8,656 nt of DNA. Origin: an uncultured Paracoccaceae bacterium. GTDB taxonomy: Bacteria; Pseudomonadota; Alphaproteobacteria; Rhodobacterales; Rhodobacteraceae. Made by a program: the position numbers and the translations under genes. The stretch is from contig CALFYQ010000421.1 of the NCBI GenBank assembly GCA_937952085.1, positions 1 to 8,656 on the forward strand, written 5' to 3'. Position 1 is the first letter of the stretch. Each line of letters opens with the position of its first letter. Under the pieces are notes generated by a model. It searched no databases and was not told the DNA's origin. It was given only the letters and a program-made list of their open reading frames with translations. Of this stretch, positions 1-7,000 are shown one piece after another.

Positions 1-2372
1 TGGATCGCCGAGACCACGGCGAAGCCGGAATAGGTGGCGACGCCGCTGGCGGGGATGTTGTCGCTGTTGGTCTCGATCCCGGCGACCCAGCCGCCGAGAT
101 GGAAGCGCTGGGCAGTGTCGACCGGGTCGCACTCGACGCAGTCGGGGTCCGCGCCGGGGGAGAATTCGCCGGCCCACCAGCCCCAGTTCAGATGTTCGGG
201 CGTCGTGTCGGTTCCCGCCGGGAAGACGCCGCCATCGCCGACGAGGTCGGACGAGGCGAAGGCGCCGCTGAAGGCGCCTGCGCCGTCGTTGACGCGCGAC
301 ACGTCCTCCACGATCGGGTTGTCGGTTGAGCCGCGCATGACGAAGCGGCGCTGGTCGACGACGGCCGAACCTCCATCATCCGCGCCGAAGCCGACATCGA
401 GGAAGAAGACTTGCGGATCCACGTCGCCGCCCGCATCGACGAAGAACTCGTCGAGCCGGATGCGCGAAAGCGCGCTGTTGGTCGGCAGGTCGAGGCTCAG
501 GATGACGCCGCCGACACTGGTGCTGCGGCCGACATAGATGTCGCCGTCGCCGAGATCGACGCCGCTGCCGGCCGAGAAGCCGCGAAGGTTGTCGCCCGGG
601 CCATTGGCCCGGCTGTCCGCGTCGATCGCATCGAGCGCGTTGATCGTGGCGACGCCGTTCGAGCCGAAATTCGTCGTCGCGCCCGATTGCAGGAAGGCCT
701 GACCGCGCGCGCCGCCCGCGGTGAAGCTCGACAGCGCGAAGTCCGCCGCGCCGTCGCCGAAGGCGGTGCCGCCGGCGCCGTCGGAAACCGGGCGGATCGG
801 CGAGCGGACCCGCTGCGCGCCGGCCGTGTTGTTGAAGAGTCCCTCGAAGACGCCGTCGAAGGTCGGCGTGCCCTTGCCGGCGGCGACGACATCGCCGGTC
901 AGAACGCCGAAGCCGTATGTCTGGCCCGTTCCGGCGCCGTTGATGTCGAGGAAGCCGTAGGCGACGCGGGCGTTCGCGCCCGTCGCCGCGCCGCCGGTGT
1001 TGCCGATCAGGAAGAGGTCGGACCGGCCGGCCGCGTCGAACCCCGTGAAGGGCGTGAAGGCCGCGCCGCCGCCGGTGCCGAAATCGTTCGAGACGCTGTA
1101 GCTCCTCACCGCGGTGACGCCGGCCGCCGCGGCGGGCAGCGGGTCCGAGACGATGCCGGAAAGGAAGGCGCCCTCCGTCCCGCCGTCGGTCGCGAAGACG
1201 ACATAGGTGAACTCGTTCTCCGCGTCGAAGAAGCCGCTGCCGGAGATCGCGCCCTGCGGGCTCGTCGAGCCCGAGGCGCTGTCGAAGGCGAAGAACCCGG
1301 TCTGGCCGTCCGGCGTGTCGATCACGAAGCGCTGGCGATTGGCCGTCACGCCGATGCGGGAACCGTCGAAGATCTGCGTGAAGACGAAATTCCGCCCGCC
1401 GGTGGTGACGCCGGGCGCGGAGCCGTCGCCGAAGCTGGCCGAGCCGGTCGCGCCCTGGATGAGCGTCGGCGGCGGAGGCGGCGGCGGGGGGGGGGGCGGC
1501 GGCGGGGGGGGCGGCGGGGGAGGCGGCGGGCCGACATCGGTCGGCGTGTCGCCGATCGGCGTTGTCACTTCCTCGTCGGTCCGGTCCACCCGGAAGCCGC
1601 CCTCGCCGAAATCGCTGTCCTGCTCGCCGGAGGTGGAGGTCGGGTCGTCGTCAACCGCGCCTCGCGCCTCCGAGTTCACCTCCGGCATGCCGCTTTCGAT
1701 CACGTCCGGGTCTTCCGGCCGCACCCGCTGGCCCGCCTCGCCGCGGCCGATGAGCGCGAGCGCCGTGTCGCGCACGAAGTCCCGGTCGGCGACGCCGAAG
1801 AAGGTGATCGTCCCGTCGGGCTTCACCTCGGCGACGCCGTTCGAGCGGGAGATCACGATCTCCTCGCCGGTCAGCGAGGTGAGGCGGGTGTATTCGCCGG
1901 CGATGTGCATCGCCCGCGTCGTGCCGTCGTCCTCGACGATCACCACCGACATGCCGCCGCGGATGCCGATCGTCGCGGTCGGCGTGGTGATGACGGCGTC
2001 GGAGCCCTTCGAGATGCGCCCGCCGGCGAAGCGGAGCACGCCCTTGGTCATGCTCAGCGCCATCGAGCCGGTCTGGTTCGACGGGTCGTAGATGTAGCGG
2101 TCGAGGATCAGCGTGCTGTTGGCGGCGACGGTCAGCGAGGTCTGGTCGAGGAAGAGGAACTGGCCGGAGCCGAGGGCGGAGCTTTCGACTTTCTCGTGGA
2201 GCACCAGCTCGTCGCCGAGATTGAGGCCGGCCGGCGGAACGGCGGGCTTCTCGCCGGTCACGTCGCGGTTCACCGCGGCGACGGAGCCGATCGTGTTCGC
2301 GCCGGCGCCCGCGGCGACGCCCGCGATCAGGGCGGCGGCGGCGGCGGAGGCCAGATAACGCGATTTGGTCAT
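1..2372 (-). CDS. Secreted FecR-domain protein with proline tract and TbpB-like C-terminal barrel (3' end missing)
   Basis: Partial gene: 790 codons are open to the left edge, and the C-terminus is missing. The ATG start at 2372 is supported by a GGGAGG Shine-Dalgarno sequence 8 bases upstream and by an immediate signal peptide (residues 1-25, TKSR then an Ala/Leu-rich core, probable cleavage at AGA|NT). There is no lipobox Cys. Residues about 52-145 form a FecR domain: the LGDEL entry, the LFLDQTSLTV stretch, KGVLRF, and T-A-T-I-G-I-R-G-G near 132-140. An acidic linker leads to Pro282-302. The remainder is Gly/Ser/Phe-rich beta sequence with W730-G-W-W733 and, at 775-790, A-S-G-V-A-T-Y-S-G, which resembles the end of TbpB-type beta-barrel domains. 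The only cysteines I see are C745 and C748 (CVEC). It lies 19 bases downstream of a Slam-like gene, so I infer it is the exported cargo of that barrel. Its ligand cannot be told from the sequence. The FecR call is firm; the barrel assignment is by motif only. Confidence 0.8.
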   Translation of the reverse strand, partial: MTKSRYLASAAAAALIAGVAAGAGANTIGSVAAVNRDVTGEKPAVPPAGLNLGDELVLHEKVESSALGSGQFLFLDQTSLTVAANSTLILDRYIYDPSNQTGSMALSMTKGVLRFAGGRISKGSDAVITTPTATIGIRGGMSVVIVEDDGTTRAMHIAGEYTRLTSLTGEEIVISRSNGVAEVKPDGTITFFGVADRDFVRDTALALIGRGEAGQRVRPEDPDVIESGMPEVNSEARGAVDDDPTSTSGEQDSDFGEGGFRVDRTDEEVTTPIGDTPTDVGPPPPPPPPPPPPPPPPPPPPPTLIQGATGSASFGDGSAPGVTTGGRNFVFTQIFDGSRIGVTANRQRFVIDTPDGQTGFFAFDSASGSTSPQGAISGSGFFDAENEFTYVVFATDGGTEGAFLSGIVSDPLPAAAAGVTAVRSYSVSNDFGTGGGAAFTPFTGFDAAGRSDLFLIGNTGGAATGANARVAYGFLDINGAGTGQTYGFGVLTGDVVAAGKGTPTFDGVFEGLFNNTAGAQRVRSPIRPVSDGAGGTAFGDGAADFALSSFTAGGARGQAFLQSGATTNFGSNGVATINALDAIDADSRANGPGDNLRGFSAGSGVDLGDGDIYVGRSTSVGGVILSLDLPTNSALSRIRLDEFFVDAGGDVDPQVFFLDVGFGADDGGSAVVDQRRFVMRGSTDNPIVEDVSRVNDGAGAFSGAFASSDLVGDGGVFPAGTDTTPEHLNWGWWAGEFSPGADPDCVECDPVDTAQRFHLGGWVAGIETNSDNIPASGVATYSGFAVVSAI
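1467..1529 (-). repeat. Uninterrupted 21-proline codon tract with G11 homopolymer
   Basis: Twenty-one consecutive proline codons (CCG, CCC and CCT) encode Pro282-302 of the FecR-domain protein. They form a stiff spacer between the FecR half and the beta-rich half. On the plus strand, which is the template strand of this gene, the tract contains G runs of 11 (1486-1496), 8 (1504-1511) and 5 (1516-1520). The reading frame is the same on both sides, so the tract is in frame as sequenced. Such runs are prone to polymerase slippage and to sequencing error. A proline stretch this long would be expected to need EF-P for translation. Confidence 0.95.
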
Positions 2373-2380
2373 CTTCTCGC

Positions 2381-2386
2381 CCTCCC
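2381..2386 (-). promoter_or_regulatory. Ribosome binding site of the FecR-domain gene
   Basis: Read on the minus strand, this is GGGAGG followed by 8 bases and then ATG at 2372. It lies within the 19-base gap after the stop codon of the Slam-like gene. It fixes the start of the downstream gene and suggests that the two are co-transcribed. Confidence 0.75.
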
Positions 2387-2391
2387 GCCCG

Positions 2392-3717
2392 TCAAAACGT
2401 GAGCCCGACCGAAATGGCCGCGCCGAGGTTCTCGAGATCGAAATTCGGCAGGTTGCTTTCCCGGTAGAGGTAGTCGGCCTCCACCTGGACGAAGACGCCG
2501 CCGGTGAAATGGAAGATGTGCGAGAGCCCGGCGCGGAGATCGAGGTCGCTGCGGGTGCGTCCCGCGCTCACCGCCGGGTTCGCCTCCTCGAGCCAGCGGC
2601 CGGACACCGATGCGAAGCCGCCCACATTCCAGAGCCGCTCGGTGAATGCGAAGCCGCTGTCGTAGCGATGCTGGAAGCCGAGCCGGAGGCCAGCCTCGTA
2701 GTTCTTGTTGAAGTCCGCATCCGCCTGGTCGGTCTCGCCATAGGCGAGCGCGGTCAGCGCGGTGTTGGCGCTCGGCGCATAGGCCACGCCGAAGGCGACG
2801 CGATGGCTGTGCCCGTCGAACTCGTTGCGGTCCTCGTATTCGCGCCATTCGCCCGCATAGGCGGCGTAGAGGTTCAGAGTGTCGCTGAACGTATCGGTGT
2901 ATTCGACCCCGGCGCCGGCGGCGTAATAGAGAACGTCGTTGCCCGAAGTGAGAAGCTCGGCCGAGAGATAGGGGCGGAGCTTCGGCCCGTAGGAGAACTC
3001 GTCGAGCGAAAGCCGCGGGCCGGTCTGGACCGAGACGCTGTCGATGTCGCCGCGCGTCTCGTCGAGATAGTTGAGCGAGAAGACCGAAACGTCGGTCAGC
3101 CAGGCGTCGTTGTTCGGCCGGCCGAGATCGTAGAAGTGCCGCCCCTGAGCGACGAAACGGAACCCGACATCGTCCGCCTCCACGAACTCGTTGTTGAGCA
3201 CGGCCGGCGTGTCGAAGACGAGGACGCCGGCGTCGGGCGGGCCGAGATTGGCGTTCGAGGAATAGGTCGCGCCGACGCTAACGATGCCGGAGAACCCGCT
3301 CTTCCGCGTCCGCCGGTCGATCTCCTCGAGGAAGGCGGAGATCCGGCGCTCGACCTCGGGCGGCGGGCCGTCGTTCTCCAGCACGTCCTCGAAATAGTAG
3401 CGGGCGTTCTCATAAGCGCCGAGGCGGAAATAGGCGGCGCCGAGTTCGACCTTGGCGCGGCTGAGCTTCGGGTTGAAGATCAGCATCCGCTCGAGCGTGG
3501 TGATCGCGGCCTCGTAGTCCCGAAGGTCGATCGAGAGCATCGCGTGCTCGAACATCAGCTCGAGATCGTCAGGCGATCGCAGCATGGCCTCGTTCAGCGC
3601 GAGCTGCCGCGCCCGGAGCGCGCCGCCGTCGGCCGTCTGCTGAGTGTCCTGCGCCTGGGCGCCGCTCGCAGCCGCGACCAGGGCGAAGACAGTGGCGTAT
3701 CGCCGACGTCCCTTCAT
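2392..3717 (-). CDS. Slam-like outer-membrane protein: TPR domain plus beta-barrel (type XI secretion exporter)
   Basis: Complete gene of 441 residues. A signal peptide spans residues 1-22 (MKGRRR, hydrophobic core, cleavage AQA|QD). Residues about 30-135 are helical and TPR-like: an A-x-x-x-x-P-D-D segment, then DYEAAITTLERML..NP, then AKVELGAAYFRLGAYENARYYFEDVL. From about residue 138 to the end are alternating amphipathic strands rich in aromatics, starting at GATYSSNANLGP and closing with ISVGLTF; a terminal Phe is typical of BAM-inserted barrels. No cysteines were seen. Known Slam proteins (DUF560) have this layout, with a periplasmic TPR-type domain and a C-terminal barrel, and they move TbpB-like proteins across the outer membrane. 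The TPR domain should face the periplasm and contact the cargo encoded 19 bases downstream. The start has a G-rich run (GGGGGG) 5 bases upstream and a GGAGG 15 bases upstream. A generic TPR-barrel OMP remains possible, but the neighbour favours Slam. Confidence 0.78.
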   Translation of the reverse strand: MKGRRRYATVFALVAAASGAQAQDTQQTADGGALRARQLALNEAMLRSPDDLELMFEHAMLSIDLRDYEAAITTLERMLIFNPKLSRAKVELGAAYFRLGAYENARYYFEDVLENDGPPPEVERRISAFLEEIDRRTRKSGFSGIVSVGATYSSNANLGPPDAGVLVFDTPAVLNNEFVEADDVGFRFVAQGRHFYDLGRPNNDAWLTDVSVFSLNYLDETRGDIDSVSVQTGPRLSLDEFSYGPKLRPYLSAELLTSGNDVLYYAAGAGVEYTDTFSDTLNLYAAYAGEWREYEDRNEFDGHSHRVAFGVAYAPSANTALTALAYGETDQADADFNKNYEAGLRLGFQHRYDSGFAFTERLWNVGGFASVSGRWLEEANPAVSAGRTRSDLDLRAGLSHIFHFTGGVFVQVEADYLYRESNLPNFDLENLGAAISVGLTF

Positions 3718-3746
3718 GCCGACCCCCCGATGCCTCCGCCCCTCGG

Positions 3747-3756
3747 CCTAGGTAAC
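3747..3756 (+). repeat. CCTAGGTAAC motif, copy 1 (possible operator half-site)
   Basis: This ten-base motif matches copy 2 at 3863-3872 in nine of ten positions and has the same orientation. It lies about 30 bases upstream of the Slam-like start codon. The core CTAG is rare in many bacterial genomes, which makes a paired occurrence in one intergenic region more noticeable. A regulator-binding role is only inferred. Confidence 0.3.
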
Positions 3757-3862
3757 AGCCGCGACTCGATTGTTGAACTGGGAATTTATGGCGGGTGCGC
3801 GCGAAGGCGTGGCGATTCTGACAGGGCACGCTCGCCCAATAGGCGAACCACCCCTGCATTTA

Positions 3863-3872
3863 CCTAGATAAC
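3863..3872 (+). repeat. CCTAGATAAC motif, copy 2 (in a near-palindrome)
   Basis: This is the second copy of the CCTAGRTAAC motif. With its left flank it forms TTACCTAGATAA (3860-3871), a 12-base palindrome with one mismatched pair. It lies about 130 bases upstream of the giant plus-strand gene. It could be a dimeric regulator site shared by both divergent units; the evidence is pattern only. Confidence 0.3.
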
Positions 3873-3951
3873 CCGCCGAATTGCGCGGCGAGCCCGCCCG
3901 ATGCGTGAGTTATGGCATGTCTTTTCGGGCAAATTGGGTAAAACCTCCTCT

Positions 3952-3993
3952 ATGTCGGAGTCGCGTCCGAGGGGCGCGAAAATGACTGCGTAA
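3952..3993 (+). CDS. Possible 13-codon leader ORF before the giant gene
   Basis: ATG at 3952 opens a short frame, in the same register as the giant gene, that ends in TAA at 3991-3993. A second in-frame ATG at 3982 would make a four-codon ORF (M-T-A-stop). The TAA runs directly into GGGG, so the stop overlaps the presumed ribosome binding site of the next gene, an arrangement compatible with translational coupling. No Shine-Dalgarno sequence is visible before it (CCTCCTC precedes it, which is the wrong sense), so it may be fortuitous. Confidence 0.15.
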   Translation: MSESRPRGAKMTA

Positions 3994-3997
3994 GGGG
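3992..3997 (+). promoter_or_regulatory. Ribosome binding site AAGGGG of the giant gene
   Basis: AAGGGG is followed by 5 bases and then the GTG at 4003. An in-frame TAA at 3991 blocks any start further upstream. The only other start codon before the RTX repeats is GTG at 3997, which overlaps this site, so 4003 is preferred. The spacing is slightly short. Confidence 0.55.
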
Positions 3998-4002
3998 TGC
4001 GC

Positions 4003-7000
4003 GTGGCGATCTCGAACCAAACCGTTACGGTTCTGACGACTGGGGCGGACACGTTCACGGGCGTCAGCGACACGATCATCGTGCATGGCGATCGCGGCGA
4101 CGACACGATCACCGGCAGTTCCTCAAACGACACGATCATCGGCGGTTCGGGCGACGACCAGCTCTCCGGCGGGCCGGGCGGCGCCGACCTTCTCTATGGC
4201 GGCGACGGCAACGACATCCTCTTCTTCGACGTCGCGCCGGGCGCGACCGGGCCGCAGGACCGGCTCTATGGCGACGCCGGCTCCGACCGGCTGGTGATCC
4301 GCATCACCAGCTCGGATTTCTCCGTCGCGGTCCAGCAGGAGATCAACTTCGTCGCCACCCAGCTCGCCTTGGGCCGCGACCCGGGCAACGGCGGCGAATA
4401 CGAGTTCTCGACCCTGCCGCTGAAGATCCACGGCTTCGAGTCGCTGGTCCTTATGGTGGACGGCGTGATCACGAATCCCGCGGAGCGCCCGCGCGGCGCG
4501 GCGACGCCGGACCAGTTCCAGGTCGGCGAGAACGCCGCGATCTTGACCGGCGACGTCTCGCTGAACGACGGCGTCGGCGCCGGCGACCAGTTCTTCCTCG
4601 TCTCGGCGGACGAAACGGCGGCCTCCTTCACGCTCCGCACCGATGGCACGTTCGACTTCCAGCCGAACGGCCAGTTCGACTTCCTCGGCGCCGGCGAGAC
4701 GCTGAACTTCACATTCGTCTACCGGCTCCAGACCGACACCACCAACAACCAGGCGACCGCCACGATCACCATCGTCGGCGCGAACGACGCGCCGAGCGCC
4801 GGCGGGATCAGCTTCACCGGGACCGAGGACGCCGCCAGCGCCGGCAATCTCCGCACCCTCGCGGAGGCGAGCGACCCCGACGCGAACGACGTTCTCTCGG
4901 TCTCGGCGGTCGCCGGCCAGTCGGTCGGCGCCAGCCCGACGGCGATCACCCTCGCCAGCGGCGCCATCATCACCGTCTCCGCGAACGGGACGTTCTCCTA
5001 CGACCCGAACGGCGCCTTCGATTTCCTCGCGCCCGGCCAGAGCGACACCGACGTCTTCACGGTGACGATCTCCGACGGCAAGGGCGGCAGCGTCCAGACG
5101 ACCGCCACGGCGACCATCACCGGCCTCAACGACGCGCCGACCGCGGTGGACGACGCCTTCACCGTCGATCAGGATTCCACCGGCGGCCTCCCCGTCCTCG
5201 CCAACGATTTTGACGTGGACGGAACCTCCCAAGGCTATCCGATCCTGATCGACTTCACCGACTCCGACAATGGCGGCGCCGTCAGCTTTGGCGATGCCGG
5301 GCTGATCTTCGATACGGCGGGCGACTTCGTCGATCTCGCCGCGGGCGAGACGCGGCAGACGACGTTCTCCTACACGATCCAGGACGAGTTCGGCGCGAGC
5401 GACAGCGGCGTCGTGACGGTGACGGTCACCGGCGCGAATGACGCGCCGAGCGCGAGCGGGGTCATCGCCTCGGTCAGCGAGGACGCGCCGTTCGTCAACA
5501 ACCTCATCGCGTTCAGCGACGCCTCCGATCCGGATACGAGCGACACGCTCTCGATCCTCTCGGTGAACGGCCAGACGCTCACGGCCGGGTCGATCACGCT
5601 CACCACCAGCGGCGGCGCCTCCCTGACGGTCTCCAGCAACGGCGACTTCACCTATGACCCGACCGTCGCCTTCAATGCGCTGAGCGGCCAGGCCCAGGGC
5701 TCCGACGACTTCACCTTCGTGATCACCGACGGGAACGGCGGCACGGTGGGGAGCTTCGGCTCGCTCACCATCCTCGGCGTGAACGACGCGCCGGTCGCGG
5801 TGAACGACGCCTTCGCCACCAACGCCCAGACCGAGATCGACATCGACCCGCTGGCGAACGATTCCGATGTCGACAGCGCCTTCAGCCTCGACAGCTTCGA
5901 TGCGGCCGGCTCGCAGGGCGGCGCGCTCAGCGAGGTGGAGGGCGTTCTGAGCTTCAGCCCGGGCGAGGATTTCCTCGACCTCGCGCCGGGCGCCACCCGG
6001 AACACGAGCTTCACCTACACGATCCTCGACCAGTTCGGCGCGACGGCGACCGCGACCATCACCGTGACGGTTACGGGCGTCGGAGCCGGCCCCAACACCC
6101 CGCCGACCGGCGGCGCCGCGACGCTGGAGGTGAACGAGGACGAGACCGGCGCGGGGAACCTCTTCGCGCTTTCCGGCGCCTCCGACCCGGACGCCGGGGA
6201 CGCGATCCGCATCGTCTCGGTGGACGGGCAGGCGCTCGGCGGCGGCGATCTCGCGGTTCAGCTCGAAGGCGGCGGCCGCGTCGCCTTCTCGTCGAACGGC
6301 GATTTCGTCTTCGACCCGCTCGGCCAGCTCGATTTCCTCGCCGAAGGGCAGCAGAACGACGTTCCGCTCCAGGTCGTGATCTCCGACCTCAGCGGCGCGA
6401 CCGCGACGATCACCACCACCGTCTCGATCTTCGGGGTCAACGACGCGCCGGTTCTCTCTGACGACACCGCGACCGTCGACGAGGGCAGCTCGGCCGAGAT
6501 CGACGTTCTCGCCAACGATTTCGATTTCGAGGAGGTCCTCGACGCCTCGAACATCAGCGGCTTCAACACGACAGGCACGGCCGGCGGCGCCTTCAGCCTC
6601 GGTTCGACCGGGATCGTCTTCGACGCAGCCGGCGATTTCGACGATCTGGCCGCAGGCCAGTCCCGCGAGACCAGCATCGCCTATGAGGTGACGGATTCGA
6701 ACGGCGCCACCACGACGGCGACGCTCGTCGTCACCGTCACCGGCGTCAACGACGCGCCGGGCGCGGCGCCCGATGCGGCGACGACCAACCAGAACGCCGC
6801 CATCGAGATCGACGTTCTCGCCAACGATTCCGACCCCGAGGACGGGACGCCGTCGATCGATTTCTTCGACAGCACGGGCTCGGCCGGCGGCACGATCAGC
6901 TTTGGGCCGACTGGCCTCATCTTCGACCCGTCCGGCGATTTCGACGACCTCGCCGCCGGCGAGACGCGGGTGACGACCTTCGAATACGGCGTGATCGACG

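Larger units (their letters stand above)
3718..4002. promoter_or_regulatory. Divergent intergenic region carrying both promoters
   Basis: These 285 bases separate the start of the minus-strand Slam/FecR unit from the plus-strand giant gene, so promoters for both must lie here unless they are inside coding sequence. The region has more A/T-rich stretches (around 3770-3790, 3856-3872 and 3908-3945) than the flanking genes. I could not assign -35/-10 boxes with proper spacing to either gene. It contains two copies of a CCTAGRTAAC motif, a small perfect stem (TCGGA at 3955-3959 with TCCGA at 3966-3970) and a short leader ORF. I see no terminator, as expected between divergent genes. Confidence 0.6.

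Noticed and set aside
1467..1530. The G-rich tract read as a poly-glycine coding stretch on the plus strand
   Set aside because: The plus-strand frame that gives poly-Gly (1207-2091) is a shadow of the FecR-domain gene. The proline reading is in the frame with a signal peptide, FecR domain and ribosome binding site.
411..2402. Plus-strand open frame of 663 codons
   Set aside because: It is the codon-aligned shadow of the minus-strand FecR-domain gene. The product is an Arg/Ala/Glu/Gly-rich chain with no signal peptide or recognisable domain.
3832..3846. Short inverted repeat TCGCC-CAATA-GGCGA as a terminator
   Set aside because: The stem is only five base pairs, has no T-run, and lies between divergent genes where no transcript needs to end.
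2365..3867. Plus-strand open frame of 500 codons
   Set aside because: Shadow of the Slam-like gene, whose minus-strand product has a signal peptide, TPR-like helices and a terminal Phe barrel. The plus-strand product has no such features.
3763..3962. Three GANTC sites (3763, 3814, 3958) as possible CcrM methylation control
   Set aside because: Three in about 200 bases is only modestly above chance, and similar sites occur inside the giant gene, so no regulatory claim is justified.
3864..4139. Minus-strand frame of 91 codons across the intergenic region
   Set aside because: It overlaps the RTX start of the giant gene, has no ribosome binding site, and the product shows no domain; most of its length is antisense to RTX codons or covers the divergent promoter region.
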